Source: Jaminaea rosea
Taxonomy: Eukaryota; Basidiomycota; Exobasidiomycetes; Microstromatales
Direction of reading: 5' to 3'
Assembly (NCBI RefSeq): GCF_003144245.1
Contig: NW_020289981.1
Location: 592,831 to 656,830, forward strand
Length of the DNA: 64,000 nt
A program made the position numbers and the translations under genes. This document shows, one piece after another, positions 42,465-55,274 of this stretch (its first letter is position 1; each line of letters starts with the position of its first letter). The notes below the pieces were generated by a model. That model was given only the letters and a program-made list of their open reading frames with translations. It searched no databases and was not told the DNA's origin.

Positions 42465-44638
42465 ATGCGACTCTTTCGAACCACCCTCGCTATCCCCCTC
42501 CTCGCCGTGACCCTCGCATCGCTCACGGCAGCCAACCATGGTGTTGCGCCCATGGCCAAGAACTTGGGCGCAGATGTCGAGAAGCGCGAAGCTGTTAAGC
42601 AGGCTTTTCTCTATAATTATGACAACTATGAGAAGTATGCGTGAGTAGTGGCAGCAAGGCGTGACAGTGACGCTGCCCTTGACTGACCTGGACCCCGTCG
42701 CGCCCATTCAGCTTCGGCAACGACACGCTCGCTCCCGTCACCAAGAAGGGCCAGTGAGTAGGCGGTGACAGACCAGCTACGGCGCACTCCTCGCACATGC
42801 TGATCCCCTCTCGCCTCGCCCTCGCGCAGAAACACCAACGGCATCCTAGGCGCGTGGGGCGCAACAATCTACGACTCCCTCTCGACAATGATCGTCATGG
42901 GTCTCCCCGATTCTGACCCTCGCTTCAGCCGCGCAATGGACTTTGTATCCAAGATCGACTTCTTCAACACCACAGGTGGGGACCCACCAGGAGTCGTCTC
43001 CCTTTTCGAGCTAACCATCCGCGCTCTAGGCGGGATGCTCTCTGCTCGCGATTTGCTCGAGGACAAGGGAAGACACGTACCGAGCTTCTTGGTCAACCAG
43101 TCTAGGAATCTGGCAGAGACGTTCATGCCGGGATGGGTGCACGCTATCCCCTTCAACTACGTGAATGTTACGGCCAAGAAACCGCAAGACTTGAAGGCGA
43201 CGGCCAACTATGCCGAGGCGGGTACCATCCAACTTGAGTGGTCGCGCCTGTCCGACGTCACTGGGGACGAGAAGTATCGCAAGCTCGTCTACGGTTCTGA
43301 GATGGCGCTGATCAGGGCGAAGGAGGAGTTGCCTGGCTTGCCAGGCCAGCAGATCTGGCCCCAGAATGGGACCCACGTCGATTCGCTTGCTGGGCGCTAC
43401 GTGACTTGGAGTGGCGGTACGGACTCGTACTTTGAGGTGAGCGCGGGCGCATCCGCAGGGCAGCGTACGGAGATGAAGCTGACTCGTCTTGCTCGCTCCC
43501 CAGTACCTCCCCAAATGGACGCTCATGCAGGGCAACTCTGCCGACCCTCTGCTGCTTCGCAAATTCACCCAAGCAGTCGAAACGACGCAGAAGCGCCTGC
43601 TCATCAAGAGCGGCGTGGCTAACCACACCTTCCTCAGCGATTACTCGTCCGACCTTGGTGGCAACGTCTATCGCACATCTGGGCTGGCTTGCTTCACAGG
43701 TGGTTCCTGGGCGCTAGGAGGTAAGATGCTGGGCAGGGACGACTTTCTGCAGCGGGGCCTGGAGCTGGCCGAGAGTTGTGGCCGGACTTATTTGGGGACC
43801 GCCACGGGTATTGGGCCAAGTCATTTCGGGTATCGTGATAAACAGGGGAAGCTGCATGGCTACCGCAAGGTTATCTCTGAGGGTAAGGAAGCCTTCTACC
43901 GCGAGCACGGCTACTTCCCTATGGATAATGGGGGAGGCCATGCTCCTGAGACGATCGAATCCATCTTCTATGCGTGGAGAGTCACCGGCCAGCAATTCTG
44001 GCGCGACATGGGGTGGGAGATGTTCCAGAGTCTGAGGAGGTTCTTGGACACCAAGACAGGATGGGCTATGATGGCCGATGTGAACGATCAGGCTGGCGAC
44101 TGGGAAGACGATCAGGGTGAGTTGGCGAGTGAGTCAAGGCGGGAGGAGGCTGCGGCTCACTGTTTGCGCCTTTTCTTTCGCACACAGGCAGTTACCTGTA
44201 CGCCGAGGTGCTCAAGTACTACGTGAGTTGCGCAGCGAGATTGGCAGCAGCGCAAAGTTACCTTTTGCTGACCTTCACCTTTTCTCGCGCCAGTACATGC
44301 TCTTCGACGATCCCGCCAACCTCTCGCTGGATGAATGGGTGCTCAACACCGAGTGCCATCCATTGAAGCTGCGCAACGATCGCTCCAAGTTTCCACGCAT
44401 CCAGTACAACGGTCCTGGCGCCAAGCCTTTCCCCTACGTTCCCCTCGGCGACACCAACGTAGAGAGTGGGGAAAGGGCCCTCAGCCCGACTCCCACAGTT
44501 AAGGGTCCGTTTGACTTCAAGATGGAGAATCACCCGGGCACGCAGGCCGGCGTGGAGATGATGGAGCAAGTCTATGGCATGCCCGTCGAGGTGGCAAAGG
44601 CCCAGTACTCGCCGCGTCCTCTGGCGGTGAATGTGTAG
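42465..44638 (+). CDS. GH47 class I alpha-1,2-mannosidase
   Basis: Trims alpha-1,2-linked mannose from N-glycans in the secretory pathway. Six exons: 42465-42640, 42713-42754, 42830-43436, 43504-44116, 44188-44222 and 44294-44638; 605 aa. Two exons are only 42 and 35 nt. A signal peptide or anchor (MRLFRTTLAIPLLAVTLASL) starts the protein. Family strings are AFLYNYDNYEKYAFG, LGAWGATIYDSLSTMIVMGL, GGMLSARDLL, the catalytic-acid region GTIQLEWSRLSDVTGDEKY, YFPMDNGGGHAPETIESIFYAWRVTG and the Ca-binding end VLNTECHPL (usually NTEAHP). The C-terminal ~90 residues are an extra low-conservation tail. ER, Golgi or secreted location cannot be decided. Confidence 0.93.
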
Positions 44639-44889
44639 ATATGGGAGAGAGAGAGTTGCGCGTTGCCCCCACGTCAGGACGCATTCAATTCAGATGAGCT
44701 CGTCTCGCGCCGAGCCCGCGTCATTCCACCTTCCCGTCCGTCCGCGACCTGATCGAATGCGATGCGAGATGCGAAGTTGATCAGAGTGCGCCGCTCCGCT
44801 CCCGAACCAACCTTGCAGGCCGCTTATCTAGCTTCTCGTCCCAACCTCACCATCCTCTCTCTCCTGCTCATCCTTGACGGCGGCTCACA

Positions 44890-47631
44890 ATGACCTCCTT
44901 CGACCCTGGAGGTCACGCCGGCCTCCTCGATCTCCCCACGGAGCTCCTCTCCTATATCATCCGCCTCGTCTACCTCGATTCAATGCCGCGCAGCTGGCAT
45001 CGCAATTTGGACCTGCACGGTCTCCCTTCAACCTACGCAGATGGGCGTGCCATCTCCTCGAGCCACTCGCGAGTGCAGGCTACACTGTGGAGCTTGTGTC
45101 TCGTATGTCACGCCACGTACAATGAGGCAAGGCCGCTATTGTACAGAAGGATCAATGTGAGCTTGCCGCACTCATTCACCCTCTTGCTGAGGACGCTGGG
45201 AGCTGCCGCCCTTGCAACGGCATACGAGCGCTTCCAGCAGACGGGAAAGCTGCCAGACGACGCGCAGAGCATGGTTGCTGCGGCTGGATTTGCGAGGGTA
45301 TTGGGTACCAGCTTGGTCATGACAGAGGACGAGGTGCGTGGAGGGAGAAGCCGCGAGGCATCTTCCTCCTCTACGCCTGCGCCTACGCCTGCTACCACGG
45401 GAGAGGGAGCAGCGCTGGACGACGACCACCTCCAACTCACATGGCAGAGCGATTCGTCCCGCTTCACCGTCTCGCTACGTCAGCTCTCCGAGCTGCAAGA
45501 CTGCGTAAGAGTCATCGACTTTAGCGCATTCACGACCCAGGGGATGCGCAGGACCATCGGGCAGGGAATGGAGGCAAGATTCGTTACCCCTCCGCGACTG
45601 TTGGCTTTGCTTACCGCCGCGCCCAATCTTGCGGCCTTTGGAGCGAGTCAGACGATGGACTCGAGTTTGAGCGTCGAGGTGCTGGAAGCTCTGCTCTTCA
45701 GAGGAGGAAAAGCGCCACATCGTCCAGCGAGGTTGCGTGGAGTATCGGTGGAGAGGAACAACAAGAAGAAGAGGAGGCGGACCACCCACAAGATCAGAGA
45801 CGACGATGGAGAGGGCGAGGCGGTTGTCTCCCTCTCAGCGTTGGATCTCACAGACTGCGTCTCTCCCGTCTTTGAGGGTGCCGTTACGGAGTTCATTGCG
45901 CGACATTTGAACGCCCGCGTGACGCATACTTTGCACGAAGAGTCGAGCACCGATACCGAGACGACGGCAGATGAGGGAGCGAGCACAACGGGGGACGAGG
46001 AGAGCGATGTGCCGCGTAGAGGGCGCAGCAGGGGAGGTGGAGACGAAGAGGAGGAGCGTGGCAGGCGAGGAGGTAGCAGAGCAAGCGTCATCATCGAGCA
46101 AGACCACCGCGGCCGCGCAGGCAGCAGCAGAGGTAGCGGGAGCAGAAGCAGCGCCTTGATCGACGCTGATCGCTCGCGCGGACGAAGCGTACGCTCCCTC
46201 TCCCGCGCCCCACCAGCACCACGCTCTACATCCTTCCCAGACTTTGAACGTCTCAGCCTGAATGGCATCATCTGGCGTCCCGCTCTCCTCTCTCCCTTCC
46301 TCCGGGCATTCACTGGTCTCACTCACCTAGACGTCAGCCGCACACGGATCGACGCCGACCTCCTCGGCCATCTGTCCGCCTCTCCCTCTTTACACCTCGA
46401 GTCCCTTTCGCTGGCAGGATGTCGCAACCTCACCTCAGAAGGGATCGCGGAGCTCCTCATCGACTCGCCCGTCACGGCAGACCTAGCAGAGCTCTCATTG
46501 GAGGGCAGCCTCGTCTTTCCCACGCCTCTGGAGCGACATCACCTCGCCGCCATCCTGAGCGAAGCGCCTTGTTTCCGTTCAGGCCGGTTCAGGTACCTGG
46601 ATATAGGCGGATGCGGGTGCGATGATGAGCTCCTACTCTCCTTGGCACCGCAGCCTTTCCTCCTTGACCTCGGCTTGGGTGCCTCACCCGGCCTCACACT
46701 GAGTGTTGTATCGCGCTTTCTGCGGGAACGAGCGCCCAATGTGCAAGTTCTCGAACTCTCGGACAGCTGCTACCACCCGGGCTCCACCTCCGGCGTCCTC
46801 GCGCTGGATGTGGCTACCCAACTGATCGGTCCCTGCTGCACCACGCCGCCCTTACCGCTCTCCCTGCAACTGGCGCAAATGGGCTTCGCAGGTGCGGATC
46901 AAGCAGCAAAAGCCGCAGCGGAGGCTACTGCTGCTCAGCTGCGCGAGCCGACCAACTTGCGCGTCGTGGGGCTGAACGGGCCCAGCCTACGCAACGTACG
47001 CGCAGGCTTTGGAAGCTGGAAGGTCATTTGGGGGAGTGGGAAACGCGGCTGGCTTGTGGACACGAGTGCGGGGCCCAGTCCCGATGCCAAGGATAGCGAT
47101 CTCGATCCGAGCGAGGGCGGCGAGGGTGAGGCCGAGGAGCAAACCGGCAGTCCACCAGCGAGAGCTGCGGGGTTGAAGGCACCTGCACCTCCTGCGAGGA
47201 GGTCAAGGTCTAGGCGAAGAATGGGCTACGAGCCGGAGACACCGCCCCTCGGTCGCTCCCCTTCACGGCATCGTAGTCTCAATTTGGGGCACAACAGATC
47301 TCGCTCGCAAGGACCAGCAGGATCCCCCCACTCTACGCTTCTTCGCGGAGCAAGCTTTTCTTCCTCTCTCCGTCCTCCCTCTCCCACCCCACCCGAGTCT
47401 AAACCACCACCGGCACCGCCCCCAGTCCCCGTTCGCCCGGAAATCGTGCGCAACCTCCCCTCTGGCCATCCGCGGCGCTCCTTCCTTGAGAACCTGGCGG
47501 CGAAGAGTAGCACAGGAGGGGGTGGTGTGTCGAGCGAGGTGGGATGGCATGCGAGGAAGATGGAGACATTGCTTGGCTTTGGGATGTTAGGACGGGAGAG
47601 GGGTTGTTATGCTTTTGTTGCGTATTGTTGA
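44890..47631 (+). CDS. Large F-box / leucine-rich-repeat-like protein
   Basis: Intronless, 913 aa. Residues ~12-80 look like an F-box (LLDLPTELLSYIIRLVYLDS, later LCLVCHATYNEARPLLYRRI). Two blocks of leucine-rich repeats follow: ELQDCVRVIDFSAFTTQG with LLALLTAAPNLAAFGAS, and, after an acidic/Arg-Ser-rich disordered insert (~295-440), FERLSLNGIIWR, TGLTHLDVSRTRIDADLLGH, LESLSLAGCRNLTSEGIAELL and FRYLDIGGCGCDDELLLSLA. That second block is a good cysteine-containing LRR array. The C-terminal ~250 residues are Ser/Pro/Arg-rich and disordered. By analogy it is a substrate receptor of an SCF ubiquitin ligase; the target is unknown. The short-lived function and orthology are not established. Confidence 0.75.
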   Translation: MTSFDPGGHAGLLDLPTELLSYIIRLVYLDSMPRSWHRNLDLHGLPSTYADGRAISSSHSRVQATLWSLCLVCHATYNEARPLLYRRINVSLPHSFTLLLRTLGAAALATAYERFQQTGKLPDDAQSMVAAAGFARVLGTSLVMTEDEVRGGRSREASSSSTPAPTPATTGEGAALDDDHLQLTWQSDSSRFTVSLRQLSELQDCVRVIDFSAFTTQGMRRTIGQGMEARFVTPPRLLALLTAAPNLAAFGASQTMDSSLSVEVLEALLFRGGKAPHRPARLRGVSVERNNKKKRRRTTHKIRDDDGEGEAVVSLSALDLTDCVSPVFEGAVTEFIARHLNARVTHTLHEESSTDTETTADEGASTTGDEESDVPRRGRSRGGGDEEEERGRRGGSRASVIIEQDHRGRAGSSRGSGSRSSALIDADRSRGRSVRSLSRAPPAPRSTSFPDFERLSLNGIIWRPALLSPFLRAFTGLTHLDVSRTRIDADLLGHLSASPSLHLESLSLAGCRNLTSEGIAELLIDSPVTADLAELSLEGSLVFPTPLERHHLAAILSEAPCFRSGRFRYLDIGGCGCDDELLLSLAPQPFLLDLGLGASPGLTLSVVSRFLRERAPNVQVLELSDSCYHPGSTSGVLALDVATQLIGPCCTTPPLPLSLQLAQMGFAGADQAAKAAAEATAAQLREPTNLRVVGLNGPSLRNVRAGFGSWKVIWGSGKRGWLVDTSAGPSPDAKDSDLDPSEGGEGEAEEQTGSPPARAAGLKAPAPPARRSRSRRRMGYEPETPPLGRSPSRHRSLNLGHNRSRSQGPAGSPHSTLLRGASFSSSLRPPSPTPPESKPPPAPPPVPVRPEIVRNLPSGHPRRSFLENLAAKSSTGGGGVSSEVGWHARKMETLLGFGMLGRERGCYAFVAYC

Positions 47632-47743
47632 TGAGGGACAGACAGTGGGAGGAGAAGGATCGCGTCGCATCGCATCGGCTGGCACTCACGCTTTGCTACA
47701 TCTATACATTATCGACATCATCACAACGCATCGCCCCGCAATC

Positions 47744-50230
47744 TCACAAGCGCTTCTGCACCCACGCCTCCAGTCCTCCAGCAACAGCGATGTCCTGTAC
47801 GGCTTTGCCTACACCCGCCGGCCTGGTCACGTATCGCCTCTCCTTACCGTCGCTCCCCTTGAGGACCACCTGCCCATTGCGCGTGTCAACCCTAACCTCC
47901 CCCTCCAGAACCACACTGATCTCTCCTTCCTTCTTCCCGCCAGCACCCCTCACGCCACCCTGGGCAAACTCGCGCGTCAAGTCCTCGACAAGCTGTGGGC
48001 ACTCCAAGCAGACCAGCCCATTATTGATGGCGTTGCGCTTAAAGATGTCTCCAAACGACCCAGCGAGAACGAGCGGGATACCCGAGTACTTGAGAGCGGT
48101 AGCTGCTTGTTCTCTCGAGCTTCCCGTACCAAAGTTGTACCCACCCAGAAGTACTACCCCCTTTTGCGGTCCGCTCTCCCCCGCCTTGCGAGGCTCAACC
48201 TGTGCGCTCACGGCTGTGGGCGATTTCAAGTCGGCGACGATGCTGGCGAAATTGGGGTCGTAGTTCTCCATGACTACCTGCGCTTGCTTGGACGGGGTGA
48301 TATCGTCTTGATAAGTGTACTTGCCCGGGTAGATGCCGTCCGTGTTGAGGTTGTCTTGCGGGGCGAAAATGAGTGTACCGTGGAAGCTTGAGGGGAAGCC
48401 AGCGAGAAGCTCAGCGCTCGAGTCGACGTCTTCCGCTGCGGCCGAGCTGGACGTCTCGGCTGCTTCGGTGGGTGCGGCAGCGCTGAGGGAGTACTCGAGC
48501 TTTCCCTCCTGCTCAGGGATGGGGGAAGGACCGCAGATCTTCCCCTGCAGGGCAGAGGCGGCCACTACTGCCGGGCTGGCCAAGTAGGCCAGAGCCTTTG
48601 GCGAACCCATGCGCCCCTTGTAATTGCGGTTCGTCGCAGAAATGCCCACCTCGCCGTCTTCGAGCAAACCCACACCCAAACCGATGCAGGGTCCACAGCC
48701 TGCGGGGAGGGGCTTAGCTCCTGCGGCAAGGAGGGCACCCCAGTCACCGCTCTCTTCCGACTCGCGTTGAACGACGGAAGAGGCGGCTGCTACGTAGAAC
48801 TCTACGCCTGGTGCCACCTTTTTGCCGCGCATGACATCGGCTGCCGCCTTCAAGTCGCTCGCTCGCGAGTTGACGCAGGATACCAGGTAGGCCTTGTTGA
48901 TCTTGATGTTCTGTTGGGACAGGTCGGCGAGCGGGGTGGAGATCTTGACGCTATTGGGGCCGGAGACGTGCGGGGAGAGGGTAGAGAGGTCTAGGCGCAG
49001 CGTCTTGGAGTAGAAGGCGTCCGAGTCGGGGCGGACGAGGTTGGTGGAGAGGTGGTCAAGACGCTCCATGTTTAGGCGCGGGTGGTGGGCCGCGTGCGAG
49101 GGTGAGGAGCCCCTGTGCGAGGGCGACATCAAAGGACGAGGGGAGTCGGATCAGCGAGAGCCGGCGGCTTGTACAGAGGTGCTACGGCCGCCCACTCACA
49201 TTTGGAAGTTGAGCTTGTCCATCCTCCTGACCATCTTCTCATACCACGAGAGCGTCACGTCGTCGACGGGGAAGACGCCCGCCAGCGCTCCCCATTCCGT
49301 CGTCATGTTTGAGATGGCCAGCCTCTCATCAATGGATAGGCCCGCCACTCCCGACCCCGTAAATTCAATGGCAGCATTCAACACCTGGTCCTCGTTGAAA
49401 TACCCACAAAGCGCCACAATGACGTCCTTTCCCGTCACGCCAGGGGGAAGCTGCCCGACAAGGTCCACTTTCACCACCTCTGGAATCTGCCACCACGTCT
49501 GTCCCGTAGCCCAAATGGCCGCCGCGTCGGTTCTGACGACGGGGGTGCCGACGCAGCCTACGCCTCCGTACATGTTTGAGTGGGAGTCGGAGGCCACGGC
49601 GAGGGTCTGCGGGAAGGCGTACCCCTCCTCGATCATCACTTGATGGCCAATGCCGCGGCCTGCGGGGTAGAAGTCGATGCCTTGTTCGCGAGCGAAGGAT
49701 TCGATGCGCGAGTACTTTTTGAGGTTGGCCTGGAGCGAGGGGTGAGGGGACGAGGCATTAGCGGGGGGCAGTTCGCAGAGATGGAGGCACGACGCCGCGC
49801 TCACTTCGCTCTTGTTTTGAACATCGTGGTCCAGAGCAAAGACAACCTGGGATGGATCGCGAATCTTTGTGGCGCCGATTGAGCGGAACTGTATATGCGG
49901 TGGGCAGGGAGAGGGGGGGTCAGCCATGCCTCTTGATTGCTAGACCCTGCTCGCACTCGCGCTCACCTTGGTAATGCAGGGCCCCGTATTGTCATGCGTC
50001 ATGACCGTCTGCGGTCTGACGCTGAGGTAGTCTCCGGCCTTGACCTTTTGACCCTGCGCGAGGTCGACTGCATAACGCTGCACGATCTTCTCGATGAAGG
50101 ATTGCGGTGTGTCCGAGGCAGGGAGCGATGTGTGAGTGGCTAATCGACGCAGCGAGCTCGCAAAGGAGCTGGGTCCAGCCATCCGTGAGCTTGTCGCGCT
50201 TGCCAGCCGTGTTCTTGATCTGAGAAGCAT
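47744..50230 (-). CDS. LYS4: Homoaconitase, mitochondrial
   Basis: Fe-S hydratase of the fungal alpha-aminoadipate lysine pathway (homocitrate to homoisocitrate). Exons 50230-49967, 49888-49805, 49729-49200 and 49112-47744 give 748 aa. A ~30-residue Arg/Ser-rich presequence fits mitochondria. [14 protein letters not shown] starts the enzyme; [19 protein letters not shown] spans intron 1; [39 protein letters not shown] and [17 protein letters not shown] identify homoaconitase over isopropylmalate isomerase. The cluster cysteines are in [13 protein letters not shown] and [10 protein letters not shown]. The swivel domain with [18 protein letters not shown] is fused at the C-terminus, as in all fungal Lys4. 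The gene is a good marker that the organism is fungal. Confidence 0.96.
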
Positions 50231-50608
50231 CGCGGGCGTGGTATCGAGGAGCGTGCGGTGGTTGGTATCACGGGCAACCCTTGGAAGTCACGCTTGCCAT
50301 TTCTCAGCCGCCACTCCAAGGCGCACGGAATGGCTCGCGTGGCTTCGCCCAAAGCCAAATCCGTCTGAGCCCGGTCACTCGTCGTCTCTCCGCCCCGCGC
50401 GCTCTGCTCTTTCTCATTGAGCGACGAGTCAAGTCAAAGTGCACACCGACTTCTCGCCGACGCACGGCGCCACGCAGGGCAGGGCAGCTCAGAGACTCTA
50501 GGCTCCCTCTCTCGCCTGCCTGCCCGCCTGCCCGCCTAGCCGCCCGCTTGCTCGCACTCCGTCTTTTTGACTTCTTCCTGTTCTTCTCAACACCAACCAC
50601 TCATCACC

Positions 50609-52196
<1,588 letters not shown>

Positions 52197-53170
52197 GGTG
52201 CAGGCGTGCGACGTACGGCGTACGGCGTACCGTATCGTACCGTAGAGCGGTAGCGTGAGGTGAGGGCACGCAGCATGGCAATCAGGCATTCTTTGTGTAT
52301 CGCGTTTCACAATGACATTTGTGCACATCAGTGGACTTCGTTCAACGCCAGCACCTGCGCCAAGGAGTGAGTCTGGTGCGTGCGAGTGTGCGTTGCGCAG
52401 CGTCGCATTGCTGCCTCGTCGCGATGAACGAAGCAGATTCCTTGGCAGGGAAATGGGACCAAGGATGAAAGAGCAGCACGTCCGAGATGAGGAGCAGCTC
52501 GTACGGTAGCGAGGGACGCGGTGGACGCTGTGAAGCCTTGCGCAAAGAGTATTGACGTCTTCAACGCCATCCATCGAATGGGGGGACAGGATGATTCGTA
52601 GCATGAAAAGGGATAAAGGCAAGTTTGCAACACCAGCTGCAATGGATTCTCTCTGCGTGCTGATCAGACGCTCACGTCTGGGTACGTCAGAGGTACGAGG
52701 AGGGTGTCGAGAGAAGTGCCCTCGTGGTGACAGAGTCCTGGCCCGTCCGTCTCCCGAGAAAGGCCATCAACGAGGCTGAGAAGAAATGCCGCGACGTCAC
52801 CTCAAGCGATTCTCCTGATTGCGCATCTCTGGTGAGCGAGTCGTACAGGATAGACAGAAGCCGACCCCACGATCCTTGTCTCCACAAACCCGTCAAGCTT
52901 GCGTTCACCATTTCGCCTGACGCAGATGATCGCTTGCTTGCTGTCGATGGTAAAGAGGGAGGTATTCTGTCGGCAAGCGAGTAGTGTTGAGCCCTGCGAT
53001 CGACCCGCCATGGCCTCATCTTCGTCGGCCGACGGAAAGGAAACGGCGAAGAGGCCGATGCGGAGCGGCGACTTCTTCTTGCTCTACGAAGGAGATTTTT
53101 TGGGCTGCACCGTTCATCCGACGCTTTGGGAGAAGATCTCGCGGCGCGCTGCGCGACTTACTTTGTGCCT

Positions 53171-53198
53171 CTCGCACCTCGCACTTCGCACCTCGCAC
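53171..53198 (+). repeat. 7-bp tandem repeat CTCGCAC x4
   Basis: Three perfect CTCGCAC copies and one TTCGCAC copy, about 190 bp before the transporter ATG. Confidence 0.85.
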
Positions 53199-53310
53199 CG
53201 CCAGACGTCGTCCTCGCTGGGAGCCAACCCTCGGCATGGCGATGCGATTGCGAAAACAGCAAGCGTCGGTGCGGCTGCGTCGATGCGTCGCGAGCATGAT
53301 CCGAAGGTCT

Positions 53311-53349
53311 TCCCCACCTTGTCTCCCCACCTTGTCTCCCCACCTTGTC
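53311..53349 (+). repeat. 13-bp tandem repeat TCCCCACCTTGTC x3
   Basis: Three perfect head-to-tail copies, ending 38 bp before the transporter ATG, so in the proximal promoter or 5' UTR. CCCCACC resembles zinc-finger binding sites (for example STRE complements CCCCT), without an exact match. Confidence 0.9.
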
Positions 53350-53387
53350 TCGACATTTCATCCTCTTAGCAATACCCTCACGCCATC

Positions 53388-54911
53388 ATGTCGAGCGCTG
53401 AGAAGGCCAGCGCTGGTGGCAGCGCTACCAGCATCGACCACGCCCATGACCACGACCACGAGGGAGGACGCGTTGCCGGACCCCTGACACAGGCCAAGCG
53501 CGGCGACTTGGGCGACGATGCGTACGTGTCGGACGAGGCCTATGAGCGAGCGGTCCAGGGCAAGGAGGCCATGCACCAGCTGGGTTGGGTCAAGATGGCT
53601 ACTCTCCTCTGCGTCGAGGCCATCGCCTTGGGATCACTCAGTCTGCCGGGCGCCTTTGCTACGCTGGGCATGGTTGGCGGTGTGCTCCTCACCGTAGGCA
53701 CAGGCGTTCTCGCAACGTACACCGGCTGGATCTGCGGTCAAGTCTACCTCTTCTACCCTGGCTTGAAGTCATTTCCCGATGCCGGTCGACAGCTCTTCTC
53801 TCCCCTCGGCCCCCGCTGGGCTCGATTCGGCTACGAGCTAGTCTCCGTTCTCTTCGTCGCTCAGCTCACACTCAACTACGCCAGCCACGCCCTCACGGGC
53901 TCCATCATGTGGCAGCACATCACCGACCGCGACGACATCTGCTCCATCATCTGGGTCCTCGTCTCCGCGGTAATGTTGACGCTACTCGCATCGCCGCCTA
54001 CGTTCGAGAAGTTCTCCTTCTTGGGCTACGTCGACTTCGTGTCTATCATCATCGCCATCCTGATCGTGATGATCGCGACTGGCGTATCGGGCCCTACCCC
54101 AGCCTCGGACTGGTCCGCGTGGCCGCAGCCGGGCACCACCTTCGTACAAGGATTCGCGGCCGTCACGAACGTCCTCTTCGCCTATGCGTTCGTCATCGTC
54201 CAATTCTCGCTGCAGACGGAGATGAAGAACCCAAAGGACGTGACCAAGTCGGTCATCGTAGTCGGGGGTGTTCAAATTCTCGTATACACTCTGACGGGCG
54301 CACTCATCTACGCCTTCGTTGGGCAGAGCGTCGAGTCGCCAGCCATTCTCAGCGCTGGATCCAAGACGATCGTACGAGTGGCCTTCGGCATCGCCATGCC
54401 CGTGATCTTCATCTCAGGGAGCATCAACGCGAACGCCGTAGCGCGCTACGTTCACCACCGGATCTATTCTCACTCGCGCCATCAGTACATCAACACGGGA
54501 CCCGGATGGCTCCTCTGGATCGCCATTCTGGCAGTGCTGGGGGTCGTAGCCTTCGTGGTCGCGGAGGCCATTCCGTTTTTCTCTGACCTTCTAGGCATAA
54601 TTTCAAGCCTCCTGATAAGTGCCTTCACCCTATGGCTCCCGAGTGTACGCGGATTGCGATTTACGTTGATGCTCGAAGCAAAGCTGACCTTCTCTTCTCC
54701 CCTCGTGCGCGTGCAGGTCTTGTGGTACTTTATGCTGCGGCAGGGCGCGCCCTTGAGCAGGCAGAACCTTATCCACACGCTACTGTGCCTGGTCTGCTTC
54801 ATCTACGGAGTGACAGTCCTCGGTGTCGGAACCTACGCAAATGTGGACTCGATTGTGCAGAAGTACACCGTAGGCAAAGTTCGCTCCGCGTTCTCCTGCG
54901 CGCCGCTTTAG
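53388..54911 (+). CDS. AAAP-family amino-acid transporter
   Basis: Eleven-helix amino acid/auxin permease-type transporter related to Neurospora MTR and SLC36/38. Exons 53388-54644 and 54717-54911 give 483 aa. The cytosolic N-terminus is His/Asp-rich (DHAHDHDHEGG). QLGWVKMATLLCVEAIALGSLSLPGAF is split over the first helix and carries the family GxxSLP motif; FAYAFVIVQFSLQTEMKNPKD is the diagnostic central block. The end TYANVDSIVQKYTVGK is typical for fungal AAAPs. The 72-nt intron has a good branch site (AAGCTGACC) but no stop and a length divisible by three, so an unspliced message would add 24 residues in the last loop. Substrate is unknown. Confidence 0.92.
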   Translation: MSSAEKASAGGSATSIDHAHDHDHEGGRVAGPLTQAKRGDLGDDAYVSDEAYERAVQGKEAMHQLGWVKMATLLCVEAIALGSLSLPGAFATLGMVGGVLLTVGTGVLATYTGWICGQVYLFYPGLKSFPDAGRQLFSPLGPRWARFGYELVSVLFVAQLTLNYASHALTGSIMWQHITDRDDICSIIWVLVSAVMLTLLASPPTFEKFSFLGYVDFVSIIIAILIVMIATGVSGPTPASDWSAWPQPGTTFVQGFAAVTNVLFAYAFVIVQFSLQTEMKNPKDVTKSVIVVGGVQILVYTLTGALIYAFVGQSVESPAILSAGSKTIVRVAFGIAMPVIFISGSINANAVARYVHHRIYSHSRHQYINTGPGWLLWIAILAVLGVVAFVVAEAIPFFSDLLGIISSLLISAFTLWLPSVRGLRFTLMLEAKLTFSSPLVRVQVLWYFMLRQGAPLSRQNLIHTLLCLVCFIYGVTVLGVGTYANVDSIVQKYTVGKVRSAFSCAPL

Positions 54912-55274
54912 GCGAGCTTGGGCAACGAGCGGATCTGCAACTGCTGCATAGGCCTGTCAGCCGAGTTGACTCTCTCAATCAAATCACTTCTCCAGACCGT
55001 GCAAAAAAGTGTCGACTGGTCTTTGACCATTGCCACGCCTCTTAGCGCGAGAGTCGCGTATCGCGTGTCGCGCGCCGCAGTCCGGCCTCGCCTACGCCTC
55101 TTTCAACCTCCGATGCAGCGTGGGCTCCACTGGCTACTGCTTTCCCGCTCAGCTCTGAGAGGGAATTTTCTCTTCTTTGATTACGGAGTAAAAAGTAGGA
55201 GAACAAGCAAAAGAAGCGTAGAGTGTGGCGCACCTTCCTCCCCTCCTTCTCTTCTCTGCCCCCCTCGCGAGGCC
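54912..55274. other. Convergent intergenic region
   Basis: About 360 bp between the transporter and the Clr2-like gene, both ending here. There is an AT-richer patch (GATTACGGAGTAAAAAGTAGG) near 55179. No gene is seen. Confidence 0.4.

Larger units (their letters stand above)
52197..53387. other. 1.2 kb intergenic region before the AAAP transporter
   Basis: Begins with an ILV5 3' flank rich in GTACGGC/GTACCGT inverted units (52206-52250) that could fold. It ends with two short tandem arrays close to the transporter ATG (listed separately). An 87-codon plus-strand frame at 52724-52984 lacks an ATG start and family resemblance. No supportable gene. Confidence 0.45.

Noticed and set aside
52724-52984. 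87-codon plus-strand frame before the AAAP gene
   Set aside because: No ATG at its start, no family resemblance and no splice signals.
53171-53349. Tandem arrays considered as a CRISPR-like structure
   Set aside because: Units are 7 and 13 bp, head to tail without spacers, in a eukaryotic genome.
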